From CAYNEO01 sp964396245 (lineage in GTDB: Bacteria; Zixibacteria; MSB-5A5; GN15; FEB-12), in NCBI GenBank assembly GCA_964396245.1, contig CAYNEO010000016.1, positions 1 to 64,000 on the forward strand: DNA of 64,000 nt, written 5' to 3'. The notes under the pieces are model-generated. The model was not told the origin of the DNA. It saw nothing but the letters and a program-made list of their open reading frames with translations, and ran no database searches. A program made the translations under genes and the position numbers. Within the stretch, counting starts at the first letter, position 1; every line of letters starts with the position of its first letter. Below are positions 9,007 to 18,712 of the stretch, piece after piece.

Positions 9007-9172
9007 TTTCTCTCTGACAGGTTTCAATCAAAGCTCTCATTGCCTCAATCCGCTTGTGTGCCGAACCGTCATGATTTACCTTTAGATTCTAGGCAATCGT
9101 AAACTTTTTATTGTCGTTTGCGTATTGAATCAAGACGACTTGATTCACAACTACGATGCTCTGAGGTACAAA

Positions 9173-12100
9173 ATGCGAACTGCTAAATTGGTCGCTGCGG
9201 CCACGGCCTTGTTTCTTCTCGCAGCAATTGCAGTCCGGGCGGATGAAACTCGCCTGATGAGATTCCCCGACATCTACAACAATCAGATCGTGTTCACATA
9301 CGGGAGCAATCTGTGGATTGTATCTGCCGACGGGGGTATTGCCCGCCAGCTCACCACCCATGATGGCGAGGAACGATATGCGAAATTCTCACCGGACGGC
9401 AAATACATCGCCTTCACCGGCGAATACGACGGTTTGTTCAATGTATACGTGATTCCCTCCGAAGGCGGACAGCCGCGTCAGCTGACTTTCCACCCGAGTC
9501 GCGATCGCGTGCTGGGCTGGCATCCCGACGGCAAACACGTCCTGGTGCTGTCCGACCGCGAGCGACATGCGGCCGCCAATTCAAAGCTGTATCTGGTTAG
9601 CATTGACGGCGGTATGCCGGAACCGCTCGAGATTCCCGAGTCCGGATTTGCCACCTATTCTCCTGATGGCAATAAGATTGCCTACAATCGCAAGCTTGGC
9701 GAATTCCGCACATGGAAACGCTACACCGGCGGCACCGCGTCCGATGTATGGATTTACGATCTGAAAAGCCACGCCATCAAGCGGGTCACCGACTGGGTCG
9801 GGGCCGATCTGTCACCCATGTGGATCGGGCAGAAGATCTACTTCAACTCGGACCGAGACGAAACCCTGAATCTGTTTTCCTATGATATAGCGACCGACAA
9901 AATAGAAAAAGTCACTGACTTCAGTGATTTCGACGTCAAGTTTCCCAGTGAAGGCCCCGGCGCCATCGTCTTTGAAAAAGGTGGGTATATCTATGTCCTC
10001 GACACCGAATCCGGCAAAACCCGCAAGGTGCCTATCGAGGTCCGCAGTGACCTGGTGTTGACTATGCCGAGCTATCAGAACGTATCCGACCTCGTCGAGT
10101 CAGGCGGACTCTCGCCATCCGGGAAACGGGCTGTCCTGGGCGCCAGGGGAGAGGTGTTCACAGTTCCCGCTGAACACGGCGATATCCGAAATATCACCGG
10201 GACCCCGGGCGTTCGTGAGATTTCCGCCACGTGGTCGCCCGATGGCAAGTGGATCGCCTATCTGTCCGACAAAACCGGTGAGTATGAAATCTATATCCGC
10301 CCTCAGGATGGTACCGGCGAAGAAACACGGATTACTAGCGACGGCAACTGCTACCGCTACGAGTTAAATTGGTCGCCGGACAGCAAGAAGATCATGTACT
10401 CGGATAAGAAACTCAGGCTGTTCTATGTCGACATCGATGAGAAAAAGCCGGTACTGGTCGCACAGTCCGACATTTCCGAGATACGACAGTACCGCTGGTC
10501 ACCGGACAGCCGGTGGATTACCTTTGGAATGAACTCGCCCAATTATTTCTCATCCGTATATATTTATTCGGTCGATGACGGCCAGACCCATCGCATCACC
10601 GACGACGAGTTCGATGACTTCGACCCCGTTTTCAGCCCCGATGGCAAGTACCTGTACTTCCTGTCCGGCCGCTCCTTCAGTCCGACTTTCAGTGACTTCG
10701 AACACGAATACGTCTACAAAAACAGCCTCAACATTCTCCTCGTGAATCTTCAGGCCGACAGCCTGTCGCCTTTTGCCCCGCGCAGTGACGAAGCCGAGGT
10801 AAAGGAAGACGAAAAAGACAAGTCTGAAAACAAAGACGCTGAAGAGGAGAAGAGCGGAGAGGAAACGGAGAAATCCGAAGCCGACACCGACAGGACCGTG
10901 ATCGACTTTGATGGTATCCAGCAGCGCATCGTGAACGTTCCCGTTGGCGCCGGTACATATCGTTCCCTCGCGGCCGCTGAAGGAAAAGTATTCTACATGT
11001 CGTCGCCGGCCATTCAGGGTGATGGCAACGGCCGAACGGAGCTCCACATGTACGATATGAAGGACCGCAAGGACAACACCATCCTCGGCGGCCTTCAGGC
11101 ATACGATCTCTCTTCCGACGGATCAAAAATACTCTACATTGCAGGCAAGACATTCGGCATAATCGATGCTTCGGCCAAGAGCAGCAATGTCGGCGACGGA
11201 AGTCTTTCGCTGGACGGTATGGAAATGCTGATCGATCCGCACGCTGAGTGGGACCAGATGTTCTCCGAGGCGTGGCGACTCGAACGCGATTTTTACTACG
11301 ATCCCAATATGCACGGCGTCGACTGGCGGGCGATGAAAAAGCACTATGGAAGCCTCCTGCCGTATGTTTCGGACCGCTCCGACCTCACTTACCTGATAGG
11401 CGAACTTATCGGGGAGCTGTCGACTTCGCACACATACGTCTATGGCGGCAAGTCCCCCGAAGTCAAGAAGATCAATGTCGGACTTCTTGGAGCCGATTAT
11501 GATCTCCCGTCCGGCAGTGAGTTCTATCGCTTCAGGAAGATTTATTCCGGCGAGAATTGGGCCAAAAGCACCCGAGCCCCGCTCACCGAGCCCGGCATCG
11601 ACGTTTCGGAAGGCGAATACCTGATAGCGGTCAACGGCCGTGAGGTCCGCGCCCCCGCCAATCTCTACAGCTTTTTCGAAAATACGGTCGGCAAACAGGT
11701 CAAATTGACCGTTAACGACCGCCCTTCGTCCGATGGCGCCCACGAAGTCACCGTTGTGCCGGTCGACTCGGATTCGAAATTGAGGTATCTCGACTGGGTT
11801 GCCACCAATCGGCGTATAGTGGCCGAGGCCACCAACGGCCGGGTTGGCTATATCCACGTTCCCAATACCAGTGTCTCCGGTCTCAATGAGTTCAGCAGCA
11901 GTTTCTACTCGGAGATGCGTAAGGAGGGACTGGTGGTTGATGTTCGCTACAACGCCGGTGGTATGATCCCGGATATGTTCATTGAGCGTCTGGACCGGCA
12001 GTTGCTCAGCTACTGGGTGCCCCGCGAGGGAAAACTCGCTCAGACGCCGATGGCGGCGCAGGTCGGCCCCAAGGTGTGCATAATCAATGAATATGCCGGC

Positions 12101-12439
12101 TCCGGCGGCGATGCCCTCCCGTATTACTTCCGCCTTCGGAAACTCGGCCCCCTGGTCGGGATGCGGACATGGGGGGGGCTGGTCGGATACCGCAGGATTA
12201 TTCCGCTTATGGACGGTGGTACCGTCACTGTCCCCGAAATCGGATTTTTGAATCTGGAAGGCAACTGGGATGTCGAAAACCACGGCGTCGATCCGGATAT
12301 CGAACTCGACAACCGGCCTGACCTGGTCGCACAGGGGATGGATCCGCAGCTCCAAAAAGCCATTGATCTGGTGACAGAACAACTCCGGAAGAATCCGCCT
12401 GAACATCCCACTCGACCCCCGTATCCGGTCGAGAAATAG
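9173..12439 (+). CDS. Tricorn-type protease (S41 family), secreted
   Basis: The start chosen is the ATG at 9173, after GAGGT and leading directly into a signal peptide (AAATALFLLAAIAVRADE); an upstream in-frame TTG at 9125 is less likely. The 1088-residue protein has two N-terminal TolB/tricorn beta-propellers with repeated SPDGK-type blades (to about residue 520). A highly acidic Glu/Lys linker follows (about 540-580), then a helical domain, a PDZ-like domain and a C-terminal S41 serine protease core. The tetrad matches tricorn in order and spacing: Ser752-His753, Ser977 in YAGSGGD, and Glu1035. It should degrade peptides or oligopeptides in the periplasm. It follows two transglutaminase-like genes after a 166-base gap and may form a functional group with them. 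Confidence 0.9.
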   Translation: MRTAKLVAAATALFLLAAIAVRADETRLMRFPDIYNNQIVFTYGSNLWIVSADGGIARQLTTHDGEERYAKFSPDGKYIAFTGEYDGLFNVYVIPSEGGQPRQLTFHPSRDRVLGWHPDGKHVLVLSDRERHAAANSKLYLVSIDGGMPEPLEIPESGFATYSPDGNKIAYNRKLGEFRTWKRYTGGTASDVWIYDLKSHAIKRVTDWVGADLSPMWIGQKIYFNSDRDETLNLFSYDIATDKIEKVTDFSDFDVKFPSEGPGAIVFEKGGYIYVLDTESGKTRKVPIEVRSDLVLTMPSYQNVSDLVESGGLSPSGKRAVLGARGEVFTVPAEHGDIRNITGTPGVREISATWSPDGKWIAYLSDKTGEYEIYIRPQDGTGEETRITSDGNCYRYELNWSPDSKKIMYSDKKLRLFYVDIDEKKPVLVAQSDISEIRQYRWSPDSRWITFGMNSPNYFSSVYIYSVDDGQTHRITDDEFDDFDPVFSPDGKYLYFLSGRSFSPTFSDFEHEYVYKNSLNILLVNLQADSLSPFAPRSDEAEVKEDEKDKSENKDAEEEKSGEETEKSEADTDRTVIDFDGIQQRIVNVPVGAGTYRSLAAAEGKVFYMSSPAIQGDGNGRTELHMYDMKDRKDNTILGGLQAYDLSSDGSKILYIAGKTFGIIDASAKSSNVGDGSLSLDGMEMLIDPHAEWDQMFSEAWRLERDFYYDPNMHGVDWRAMKKHYGSLLPYVSDRSDLTYLIGELIGELSTSHTYVYGGKSPEVKKINVGLLGADYDLPSGSEFYRFRKIYSGENWAKSTRAPLTEPGIDVSEGEYLIAVNGREVRAPANLYSFFENTVGKQVKLTVNDRPSSDGAHEVTVVPVDSDSKLRYLDWVATNRRIVAEATNGRVGYIHVPNTSVSGLNEFSSSFYSEMRKEGLVVDVRYNAGGMIPDMFIERLDRQLLSYWVPREGKLAQTPMAAQVGPKVCIINEYAGSGGDALPYYFRLRKLGPLVGMRTWGGLVGYRRIIPLMDGGTVTVPEIGFLNLEGNWDVENHGVDPDIELDNRPDLVAQGMDPQLQKAIDLVTEQLRKNPPEHPTRPPYPVEK

Positions 12440-12464
12440 CCGCCTGGCTGAGCCTGACTACCCC

Positions 12465-12498
12465 GGGCCCCGGGTCGTTCGATCCGGGGTCCGTTTCT
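12465..12498 (+). terminator. Probable Rho-independent terminator after the tricorn gene
   Basis: A long GC-rich stem (about 12 pairs including two G-T wobbles), with GGGCCCCGG from 12465 pairing back to 12492 around a GTTC loop. A short T-containing stretch (GTTTCTATA) follows. It lies 26 bases after the protease stop codon. The T-run is weak, so confidence is moderate. Confidence 0.55.
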
Positions 12499-12702
12499 AT
12501 AAAGAACTTCATATTTCCACCTTAAGCTGCCAGGTAACAGATAAATAGGGATTGAGAGTACAGACGCTTGTCGTGTCCGCCGCAAGAAACGTCGCATGAA
12601 ACCCGGTGTGTTCCCGTCAACAATTTAGGCGCCAACCGAAATCAGCGATAATGCCAACATCCGCTTTGATGACGCGGCGTTCCGGACCGTTATCTTGACA
12701 AT

Positions 12703-13305
12703 ATGACCGCTGATCCGTTAATTCAATATCAGGAAGAGCTTCTGGAAAAGGGCCAATACATACGCGTGCTTAACTTGATGATTCTTGCCAAACAGGGGGA
12801 CAAGGCTGCCGAGAACCGTTTCTTTGAATACCTTCGTGCGAGATTCACCCTGATCGCCACCCGGCGGGTCGGCGCCGACCACGCTGAAGATATCGCGCAG
12901 GAGGCGTGTATCACCGTCCTCCGGAAATATAAATCCGGGGTTCCGGAAGACCGCTTCGAAGCCTGGGCATATCAGATTCTCCGCAACAAAATCGGCAATT
13001 TCTTGCAGGGGCGCGATGTCAGACGCAATGTCACTTCGGGACTCGAGCGCATTGAGGATGTCGGCGCCACGGGCTCGGAAACTATCGATCCCGCACTGAG
13101 AATCAGACTTCTGGATTGTCTGCGCCTGATCTCACGAGCGGTGCCCCGGTACGCGCGAGTCCTCAATCTTGTGCATCAAGGCTACAATACCGTCGAAATA
13201 TGCGAGCGTATTTCCGTAAAACCTAACCATCTCTATGTGATCTTGAATCGCAGCCGGAAGATGCTGTCCGATTGCCTGTCCCGTTATTCCGAACCCGGGA
13301 AATGA
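12703..13305 (+). CDS. ECF-like sigma-70 family RNA polymerase sigma factor
   Basis: A 200-residue protein with a region-2 segment (AEDIAQEACITVLRKY, about residues 60-76, then a FEAWAYQILRNKI region 2.3/2.4-like helix). A C-terminal helix-turn-helix resembles region 4 (YNTVEICERISVKPNHLYVILNR, about 165-187). Region 3 is absent, as in ECF factors. No anti-sigma factor or zinc-binding regulator is encoded beside it, so control of its activity is not evident. The preceding 260 bases hold a terminator hairpin (12465-12498) and otherwise no recognisable gene. It faces zwf tail to tail. Confidence 0.82.
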   Translation: MTADPLIQYQEELLEKGQYIRVLNLMILAKQGDKAAENRFFEYLRARFTLIATRRVGADHAEDIAQEACITVLRKYKSGVPEDRFEAWAYQILRNKIGNFLQGRDVRRNVTSGLERIEDVGATGSETIDPALRIRLLDCLRLISRAVPRYARVLNLVHQGYNTVEICERISVKPNHLYVILNRSRKMLSDCLSRYSEPGK

Positions 13306-13341
13306 ATCTTGCCGGGACCTGCCCTCCCGGAAATCTTCCGC

Positions 13342-14817
13342 TTACTCGTCCCCGTCCTGAGGATTACACCCCAGGCGCCAGATATGCCCGTGTCGAGCGA
13401 GCAGCATGTCTGCTTCTTTGGGTCCCCAGCCTCCGCGCTCGTACATATACAGGTCCGGGCCGCCGCTGGACTGCCATCCCTCGATGATCGGATCCATCAG
13501 TTTCCACGCCGCTTCGATCTCGTCGTTGCGGGCGAAAAGCGATGCATCACCTTTCATGGCATCCAATAGCAGTCGTTCGTAAGCGTCCGGGAGGGCCAGG
13601 CCTTCAAATGACTCACGGTATAGAAACTCCATGTCGACCGAACGAGTATCGTGTGCCGAGTCCGGTACTTTCGTCTCGAACTTCATGTGTACGCCCTCAT
13701 TCGGTTGAATACAGATACTCAGGACATTCGCCCGCACGTGACAGTCTTCCGACAGATCAAACATCTGCAGCGGGGGACATTGGAACACCACCGAAATCTG
13801 CGAGGTCTTATGTGCCAGCGCCTTGCCCGACCGGAGATAAAAAGGCACACCTTTCCATCGCCAGCTATCCACAAAAAGCTTCAGGGCGCCATAGGTGGCC
13901 GTCTTGGAATCCGGCGCTACGCGGTCCGTGTCACGATATCCTCGGTATTGACCCTGGACCGTGTCCGTCAGGTCTATGGGACGCGTGGCGTGCAAAATCT
14001 TCACTTTTTCGTTTCGAAGAGAATCAGCATCAAATGACGCCGGCGGCTCCATCGCGATCAGTGTCAACAGCTGCAGCAGATGATTCTGGAACATGTCGCG
14101 CAAAACACCCGCGTTGTCATAATACCCGCCCCGGTGACCGACATCCCCGTCCTCTACCACAGTAATCTGAACGTTGTCGACATATCGACGATTCCAGATG
14201 GGCTCGAAAATGGCGTTGGAAAACCGCAGGAACAAAAGATTCTGAGCCGTCTCCTTGCCGAGATAATGATCGATTCGGTAGATCTGGCTCTCGGCAAATA
14301 CCTTGTGGACCGCCCGATTGAGCTCCTGTGCCGATTGAAGGTCATGACCGAACGGTTTTTCTATTACGATATTGCGTGAACACTGAGTCGGGTCAGCCAT
14401 CCCGCAGTCCCCGAGATCATTGACCACCGTTGTATAGACCCCCGGCGGCACCGCCAGGTAATAGAGTCTGTCAATATCCCCCTGTTCCATTTCGTTCAGG
14501 TATTCGTCCAGCTTCGTAAACCGTTCCGTTTCCTCCAGGTCACCTGAGAAGAAATGAATACGCTTCGCAAATTCTGTCCACTCATCTTGGGGCGGCCTGC
14601 GACCACCGGTTTCTTTCATGCCCTTCACCAGATGATCCCGGAAAGCGTCATCGTCCCAGTCTCTACGTGCAAACCCCACTATACGGGTATTTTTCGGTAG
14701 TCGTTGTTTCTGAAATAAGCGAAACAACGCCGGCACCAGTTTGCGCTGAGTGAGATCGCCCGCCGCACCGAATATCACGATGGTAATATCATCTTTTGTC
14801 ACCTTTGGATTCGGCAT
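13342..14817 (-). CDS. zwf: Glucose-6-phosphate 1-dehydrogenase
   Basis: A 491-residue cytoplasmic enzyme of the usual length, oxidising glucose 6-phosphate to 6-phosphogluconolactone with reduction of NADP. The dinucleotide-binding motif is GAAGDLT (17-23), the EKPFG motif lies at 153-157, and the substrate-binding/catalytic motif RIDHYLGKE is at 181-189. No 6-phosphogluconolactonase or 6-phosphogluconate dehydrogenase gene lies beside it in the window. It is transcribed alone; its ATG is preceded by an AGAGGATT-type Shine-Dalgarno sequence. Confidence 0.96.
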   Translation of the reverse strand: MPNPKVTKDDITIVIFGAAGDLTQRKLVPALFRLFQKQRLPKNTRIVGFARRDWDDDAFRDHLVKGMKETGGRRPPQDEWTEFAKRIHFFSGDLEETERFTKLDEYLNEMEQGDIDRLYYLAVPPGVYTTVVNDLGDCGMADPTQCSRNIVIEKPFGHDLQSAQELNRAVHKVFAESQIYRIDHYLGKETAQNLLFLRFSNAIFEPIWNRRYVDNVQITVVEDGDVGHRGGYYDNAGVLRDMFQNHLLQLLTLIAMEPPASFDADSLRNEKVKILHATRPIDLTDTVQGQYRGYRDTDRVAPDSKTATYGALKLFVDSWRWKGVPFYLRSGKALAHKTSQISVVFQCPPLQMFDLSEDCHVRANVLSICIQPNEGVHMKFETKVPDSAHDTRSVDMEFLYRESFEGLALPDAYERLLLDAMKGDASLFARNDEIEAAWKLMDPIIEGWQSSGGPDLYMYERGGWGPKEADMLLARHGHIWRLGCNPQDGDE

Positions 14818-14918
14818 AACAATCCTCTATAGTTGTCGCCGGTAAGAGGTACCTGCCGGTCGCAGGCACTTACCCGCAGTCGAGTACAATTAGCTGCTTT
14901 ACTCTGTGCAACAGGGAA

Positions 14919-17060
14919 TCACTGCGTTCTGTTCGCGCGCAATGAGAGAGATATGCGTTGGCGATCGGAATCGACCGCAAGGACCGTCACCGTCACCCGC
15001 TGATGAACTTTCACTACCTCCGAAGGATCCTTGACATACCGGTCAGCCATCTCGCTGATATGCACCAGCCCGTCCTGGTGAACACCGATATCCACAAACG
15101 CCCCGAACGCCGTCACGTTGGTGATTATGCCCGGCAGCCGCATGCCCGGTTTTAGATCATCAAGCGTCGTCACCGATTCGTCAAAATGAAACGCCTCGAA
15201 CTGTCTCCGCGGATCCCGGCCCGGTTTAGCCAGCTCCTCCATAATATCAAGAAGAGTCGGCATGCCGACACTGTCGGTAGTGTATTTCTTCAGATCTATC
15301 TGCTTTCGTAACTGCTCATCCGCCATCAGGTCCGCAACCGAGCAGTGAAGGTCAGCGGCCATTCGTTCAACGATAGCATAGCTTTCGGGGTGAACGGCGC
15401 TGCGATCGAGCGGGTTCTTGGAATCCGCAATCCGGATGAATCCGGCAGACTGCTCGAACGCTTTCGGTCCTAAACGGGGGACCTTCGTCAATTGCACCCG
15501 CGATTCAAACGGCCCGTGTTCATTCCGATATGCCACAATCTTGTCCGCCAGGCTTGGTCCCAATCCGGAAACGTAGGTCAGCAGTTGCTTGCTCGCCGTG
15601 TTGACTTCGACCCCGACTGCATTCACACAACTCAGTACCGTATCGTCGAGCCCCTGACGAAGCGCCGATTGATCGACATCGTGCTGATACTGCCCCACCC
15701 CAATTGACTTGGGATCGATCTTGACCAGCTCCGCCAACGGGTCCATCAGCCGTCGACCTATCGACACGGCACCCCGGACTGTCACGTCCTGATCGGGAAA
15801 CTCCTCCCGGGCAACTTCTGAGGCTGAATAAATCGACGCTCCCGACTCATTGACCATCTCGATCAACACGCCATCACCGGGCCCCAGCCCTCGTACGAAG
15901 CTTTCCGTCTCGCGGCCGGCTGTGCCGTTGCCAATCGCTATAACCTCGATTCGAAATCGATTGACCAGCGCCTTGAGTTGTTCAGCGGCTTCCTGACGTT
16001 GTTTATCCGATGAATGAGGGAAGATGGTCGAATTATGAACCAACTTACCTTGCCTGTCAAGACAGACAATCTTGCAACCGGTGCGAAAACCCGGGTCGAT
16101 AGCCAGCACCATCTTTCCGCCGAGCGGAGGAGCCATCAGCAACTCCCGCAAATTCTCGGTAAAAACCCGAATCGCCTCTTCATCGGCGCGCCGCTTCAAT
16201 TCGGCGCGAATCTCCGTCTCCATCGATGGTGACAGCAGGCGCTTGTAACTGTCCTGAATCGCCAGGCCGACCTGCTCCGAAGCTTCGTTGCCGCCGATGA
16301 CGAATATCTCCTCAAGCTGTTGAATCGCCGTTTCCTCGGGCGCAACAATATGCACGTTCAGCACGCCCTCCGACTCACCCCGCAGCAGTGCCAGAATGCG
16401 ATGAGAAGGAGCAACCTTAACCGGTTCCTCCCATTCGAAGTAGTCACGAAACTTGGCCCCTTCGACCTCTTTGCCCTGTATCAGCGTCGAATAAATCACG
16501 CCGCTGTCGGCAAACAAAGCCCTCAGTCTCGTCCTTGCATCGATATCCTCGCTCACCCACTCGGCGATTATATCTCGCGCGCCTGCCAGAGCATCATCAG
16601 CAGACAACACCTCTTTTTCCGGATCGACAAATGCCTGTGCCTCCGTCATCACGTTTACATCTTCTTGCTCAAGCAATAACTCGGCGAGAGGCTCCAGCCC
16701 GCGTTCCCGCGCCACAGTCGCCCTCGTCCGCCGTTTCGGGCGATAGGGGAGATAGATATCTTCCAGTTCGGTCATCGTCTCGGCATCATCGATCGCCGCT
16801 TTCAATTCGTCGGTGAGCAGAGCCCGTTCCTCGAGTGACTTCAGGATCGCCTGCCGCCGTTTGTCCAGCTCGCGGAGTTGTCCGATACGGTCGCGAATCG
16901 ATGTTATCTGTACCTCGTCGAGACTCCCGGTGGCTTCTTTGCGATATCGGGCTATGAATGGCACGGTCGCGTCGTCGTCGAGCAATTCAATCGTGCGAAT
17001 CACCTGCTGCGGCTTGAGCTGAAGCTCTGAAGCTATTCTCTGGGTGTGAGCCTGATTCAT
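14919..17060 (-). CDS. tex: Tex-family RNA-binding transcription accessory protein
   Basis: The ATG at 17060 is chosen because AGAGGA precedes it at good spacing; the frame stays open for 23 further codons upstream. The 713-residue protein has the Tex layout. An N-terminal helical domain carries the signature IARYRKEATGSLDE. A YqgF/RNase H-like domain starts at VLAIDPGFRTGCK, helix-hairpin-helix motifs follow (YVSGLGPSLADKIV), and a C-terminal S1 domain contains VTAFGAFVDIGVHQDGLVH. Tex binds nucleic acids and affects transcription and RNA turnover. It is divergent from the DEAD-box helicase gene, with about 170 bases between the starts. Confidence 0.95.
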   Translation of the reverse strand: MNQAHTQRIASELQLKPQQVIRTIELLDDDATVPFIARYRKEATGSLDEVQITSIRDRIGQLRELDKRRQAILKSLEERALLTDELKAAIDDAETMTELEDIYLPYRPKRRTRATVARERGLEPLAELLLEQEDVNVMTEAQAFVDPEKEVLSADDALAGARDIIAEWVSEDIDARTRLRALFADSGVIYSTLIQGKEVEGAKFRDYFEWEEPVKVAPSHRILALLRGESEGVLNVHIVAPEETAIQQLEEIFVIGGNEASEQVGLAIQDSYKRLLSPSMETEIRAELKRRADEEAIRVFTENLRELLMAPPLGGKMVLAIDPGFRTGCKIVCLDRQGKLVHNSTIFPHSSDKQRQEAAEQLKALVNRFRIEVIAIGNGTAGRETESFVRGLGPGDGVLIEMVNESGASIYSASEVAREEFPDQDVTVRGAVSIGRRLMDPLAELVKIDPKSIGVGQYQHDVDQSALRQGLDDTVLSCVNAVGVEVNTASKQLLTYVSGLGPSLADKIVAYRNEHGPFESRVQLTKVPRLGPKAFEQSAGFIRIADSKNPLDRSAVHPESYAIVERMAADLHCSVADLMADEQLRKQIDLKKYTTDSVGMPTLLDIMEELAKPGRDPRRQFEAFHFDESVTTLDDLKPGMRLPGIITNVTAFGAFVDIGVHQDGLVHISEMADRYVKDPSEVVKVHQRVTVTVLAVDSDRQRISLSLRANRTQ

Positions 17061-17234
17061 CGTATCCTCTGCTTGCATCCTTATTGACGGTATGAAGATA
17101 TTGTGTGACGGACCTTTTGGAAAGCACAAAGCCGGCCGAAATTTCGCTGTACGTAAGCCAAAGCAGTCCTTATGTTACCTTCCGGCGTGGTTTATGCCTG
17201 ATTTCGCCGAAGCTTGTAACTGTAGAAGGAAGTG

Positions 17235-18683
17235 ATGACATACGAAGAAGACATTGTAGAGCCGGAAAATGCTCTCCCGGAGATCAGCCTCGACGAGATG
17301 CCGCAACTGATGCGTGAGGCGGCTGCCCGCGCCGGATGGACCGAGCTTATGCCGGTTCAGGCCAAGACTATCCCGTATATCCTGGCTCAACGGGACCTTA
17401 TGGTGCAATCACGAACCGGCAGCGGGAAAACCGGCGCCTTCATGATGCCCATCCTCGACCGAATCAATCCCCGGCACAATACCTGTCAGGCTATCATCCT
17501 GGTACCTACCCGTGAACTCGCCCGGCAGGTAGGGCAGGAGGCCGAACTTCTGGCTGGAAATACGGGGATCCGTTCTGCTACCGTTTACGGAGGCGTGCGA
17601 TACGGTCCGCAATTGAAAGCCCTCGAAAAAGGAGCCCACATCGTCGTCGGCACGCCCGGACGAGTGCTTGATCACCTTCTGCGAAGGAACCTGATGCTCG
17701 ACGACCTGGAAATCCTCGTTTTTGATGAAGCCGACAGAATGCTGTCCATGGGTTTCTATCCGGACATGAAACAGGTGCAGAAGTACCTCCCCCGACGGCG
17801 CATCAACGCCTATATGTTTTCGGCCACATACCCGCCCCATGTCCTCCGGCTGGCTGCAGAATTTCTCTACAAGCCCGACATGTTGAGTTTGAGCCGGGAT
17901 CGGGTTCATGTCGCCGAGACAGAGCACGTGTTCTATGTCGTCCCTGCGATGGAAAAGGACCGGTGCCTGGTGCGGATCATTGAGATCGAAAATCCGACCG
18001 GAGCCATAATCTTCTGTAACACCAAGGCTATGGTCGACTACGTCACGACTGTGCTCCAGCGCTTTGGCTATGACGCAGATAGACTTTCCGCTGACCTCTC
18101 ACAGGGAGCTCGGGAGCAGGTAATGGTCCGTGAGCGCAAAGGCGCCCTTCGCTTTCTGGTGGCCACTGATCTTGCCTCACGCGGCATCGATATCCCGGAA
18201 CTCTCCCATGTGATCCAGTACGAGCCGCCGGAAGACCCCGAAGCCTACGTCCATCGCGCCGGTCGCACAGGACGCGCCGGAGCCACCGGGCAGGCTATCT
18301 CACTGGTTGCCGGACAGGAACAGTCCGAACTCAAGCGAATAGGGCAGAGGTTCGGAATTGAGTTCATTGAGAAACCGGTGCCGACCGAGGCCGATGTCGA
18401 GGCTATCGTATCCCAGAGGATGATTGCTCTTCTTGAATCGCATCTGCGCTCCCGTGACACGCTTCAGGTTGAACGGATGCAGCGGTTTGTTCCGCTTGCC
18501 CGGGATCTGTCGCAGAGTGAGGAAGAGTCGTCATTGATTGCAATGTTGCTCGACGATTACTATCAGGCAACGCTTCACAAGGCGCCGCCGCATCCCGAGT
18601 TAACCGAAGAACGCCCGCCCGTGAAAACCAAAGGCGGCGGGAAGAAAGCCCGACGCAAGAGAGAACCCCGTCGCCGACGATAA
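17235..18683 (+). CDS. DEAD-box ATP-dependent RNA helicase
   Basis: The ATG at 17235 is preferred over the in-frame GTG at 17232 because of its spacing from GAAGGA. The roughly 482-residue protein has a Q-motif region, motif I (SRTGSGKTG), motif Ia (PTRELA), motif Ib (TPGRVLDHL), motif II (VFDEADRM), motif III (SAT), and motifs V and VI in the second RecA-like domain (ATDLASRGIDIP, HRAGRTGRAG). A short C-terminal extension ends in a Lys/Arg-rich tail likely to bind RNA. It resembles the CshA/RhlE group; the exact subfamily is not certain. It probably remodels RNA or ribosomal precursors. Confidence 0.93.
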   Translation: MTYEEDIVEPENALPEISLDEMPQLMREAAARAGWTELMPVQAKTIPYILAQRDLMVQSRTGSGKTGAFMMPILDRINPRHNTCQAIILVPTRELARQVGQEAELLAGNTGIRSATVYGGVRYGPQLKALEKGAHIVVGTPGRVLDHLLRRNLMLDDLEILVFDEADRMLSMGFYPDMKQVQKYLPRRRINAYMFSATYPPHVLRLAAEFLYKPDMLSLSRDRVHVAETEHVFYVVPAMEKDRCLVRIIEIENPTGAIIFCNTKAMVDYVTTVLQRFGYDADRLSADLSQGAREQVMVRERKGALRFLVATDLASRGIDIPELSHVIQYEPPEDPEAYVHRAGRTGRAGATGQAISLVAGQEQSELKRIGQRFGIEFIEKPVPTEADVEAIVSQRMIALLESHLRSRDTLQVERMQRFVPLARDLSQSEEESSLIAMLLDDYYQATLHKAPPHPELTEERPPVKTKGGGKKARRKREPRRRR

Positions 18684-18712
18684 TAACGCCGACAACGGTT
18701 CGGTGAGTCACC

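Noticed and set aside
11123..12406. Minus-strand open frame of about 430 codons opposite the tricorn protease.
   Set aside because: The plus-strand gene has a complete, correctly spaced catalytic tetrad.
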